This document shows positions 63,482 to 64,000 of a DNA stretch of 64,000 bases, piece after piece. The notes under the pieces are model-generated. The model did not search any database and was not told where the DNA came from. It saw only the letters and a program-made list of their open reading frames with translations. Each line of letters starts with the position of its first letter. Position 1 is the stretch's first letter. The position numbers and the translations under genes are program-made. Origin of the DNA: Gemmatimonadales bacterium (GTDB lineage: Bacteria; Gemmatimonadota; Gemmatimonadetes; Gemmatimonadales; GWC2-71-9); assembly GCA_025927545.1 (NCBI GenBank), contig JAICLE010000005.1, positions 1-64,000 of the forward strand, in the 5' to 3' direction.

Positions 63482-64000
63482 GCGCGCGGGACCAGAGATC
63501 GAGCGTCCGGCCGAGCAGCGCGTCGAGCTGGTCGAGCGGCCACTGGGTGGCCGCGTCGCTCAGGGCACGCGCCGGATCGGGGTGGGTCTCCAGAAAGAAT
63601 CCGTCGGCGCCGGCCACAGCCGCGGCGGCGAGCAGCGCCGGGATGTGCTCCCGCGCGCCGCCGCTGGCCCCATCGACGCCCCGCCCGGGCTGCTGCACGG
63701 CGTGCGTGGCGTCGAAGACTACCGGGGCGCCGGTGCTCTCCCGCAGACGGGCGAAGCTCCGCATGTCCACCACGAGATCGCCATAGCCGAAGAAGGTCCC
63801 GCGCTCGGTGACCGCCAGATCCGCCCCGCCCGCCGCACGCACCTTCTCCAGCGCGCCGGCCATCGCCTCGGGCTGCAGCCACTGGCCCTTCTTGACGTTG
63901 ACGGGGCGGCCGGTGCGCCCCGCGGCGGTGAGCAGGTCGGTCTGCCGGCAGAGGAACGCCGGAATCTGCAGCGCGTCGGCCACTGCCGCCGTGGGGGCGG
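63465..64000 (-). CDS. kdsA: 3-deoxy-8-phosphooctulonate synthase KdsA, cut by window end
   Basis: The reading frame continues through the right edge. The visible part ends the enzyme that condenses arabinose-5-phosphate with PEP to make Kdo-8-phosphate. Motifs are DALQIPAFLCRQTDLL, FDATHAVQQPGRG and GADGFFLETHPDP. The ORF-track start at 63983 is only an internal codon, since residues before it (APTAAVADALQI) still match KdsA. Its downstream overlap with kdsC supports one transcript. Confidence 0.95.
   Translation of the reverse strand, partial: APTAAVADALQIPAFLCRQTDLLTAAGRTGRPVNVKKGQWLQPEAMAGALEKVRAAGGADLAVTERGTFFGYGDLVVDMRSFARLRESTGAPVVFDATHAVQQPGRGVDGASGGAREHIPALLAAAAVAGADGFFLETHPDPARALSDAATQWPLDQLDALLGRTLDLWSRARDAHD

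Overview
The window is high-GC DNA (visibly about 70 percent G+C) from a two-membrane bacterium. It carries BamA, a Skp-like chaperone, the lpx lipid A genes, Kdo synthesis genes, Lpt export genes and Lol lipoprotein sorting genes. It also carries genes better known from Firmicutes: the McsA-McsB-ClpC arginine-phosphorylation protease module and the bacillithiol enzyme BshC. This mix, the gene order and the protein style suggest Gemmatimonadota. That placement is inferred from gene content, not from a marker phylogeny. No insertion sequence, prophage or CRISPR array was seen.

Layout. 1-50250 is read almost entirely on the + strand. It opens with a protein C-terminus and a zinc-ribbon protein. 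Next come prfB (with a programmed +1 frameshift), lysS, lolC/E, lolD, mcsA, mcsB and clpC. An envelope block follows: bamA, skp-like, lpxD, an lpxC-fabZ fusion, lpxA, a Gfo/Idh oxidoreductase, lpxB, an LpxJ-like (DUF374) acyltransferase and lpxK. Then gdhA, rlmH, a methyltransferase, bshC, murJ, uvrC, threonine synthase, larC, a TPR protein and phenylalanine hydroxylase. 32220-34820 is an accessory patch: a broken tRNA-Gly(GCC) with its promoter, a minus-strand lipoprotein, an intact tRNA-Gly(CCC) with a strong terminator, a nucleoside deaminase and a secreted repeat protein. After it come a hybrid histidine kinase, a lipoprotein with all residues of a copper-radical oxidase, recQ, a PDZ/radical-SAM/DUF512 protein, der, plsY, gpsA, a MerR regulator, surE, pcm, a DedA protein, acylphosphatase, apt, tRNA-Arg(CCT), a membrane-anchored TPR protein and a DUF4412 protein.

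50392-64000 is one minus-strand run of 13 genes with almost no spacing: kdsA (cut by the window edge), kdsC, kdsD, lptC, a long lptA-like gene, lptB, rpoN, two glycosyltransferases, a UPF0104-type membrane protein, a YfhO-type membrane protein, a DPM1-type glycosyltransferase and dapF. The kds-lptC-lptA-lptB-rpoN order matches the classic proteobacterial cluster. The downstream glycan genes are an addition.

How the genes work together. Two large blocks build and export the outer leaflet: lipid A synthesis (13-19 kb) and Kdo supply plus Lpt transport (58-64 kb). BamA, Skp and Lol genes place proteins and lipoproteins. The main points for a second look are the LptB protein with a fused N-terminal domain of unknown function and no internal start; the lone GnnA-position oxidoreductase in an lpx operon that has no visible UDP-diacylglucosamine hydrolase; the copper-radical oxidase lipoprotein; the tRNA-Gly remnant; and the McsAB-ClpC module without CtsR.
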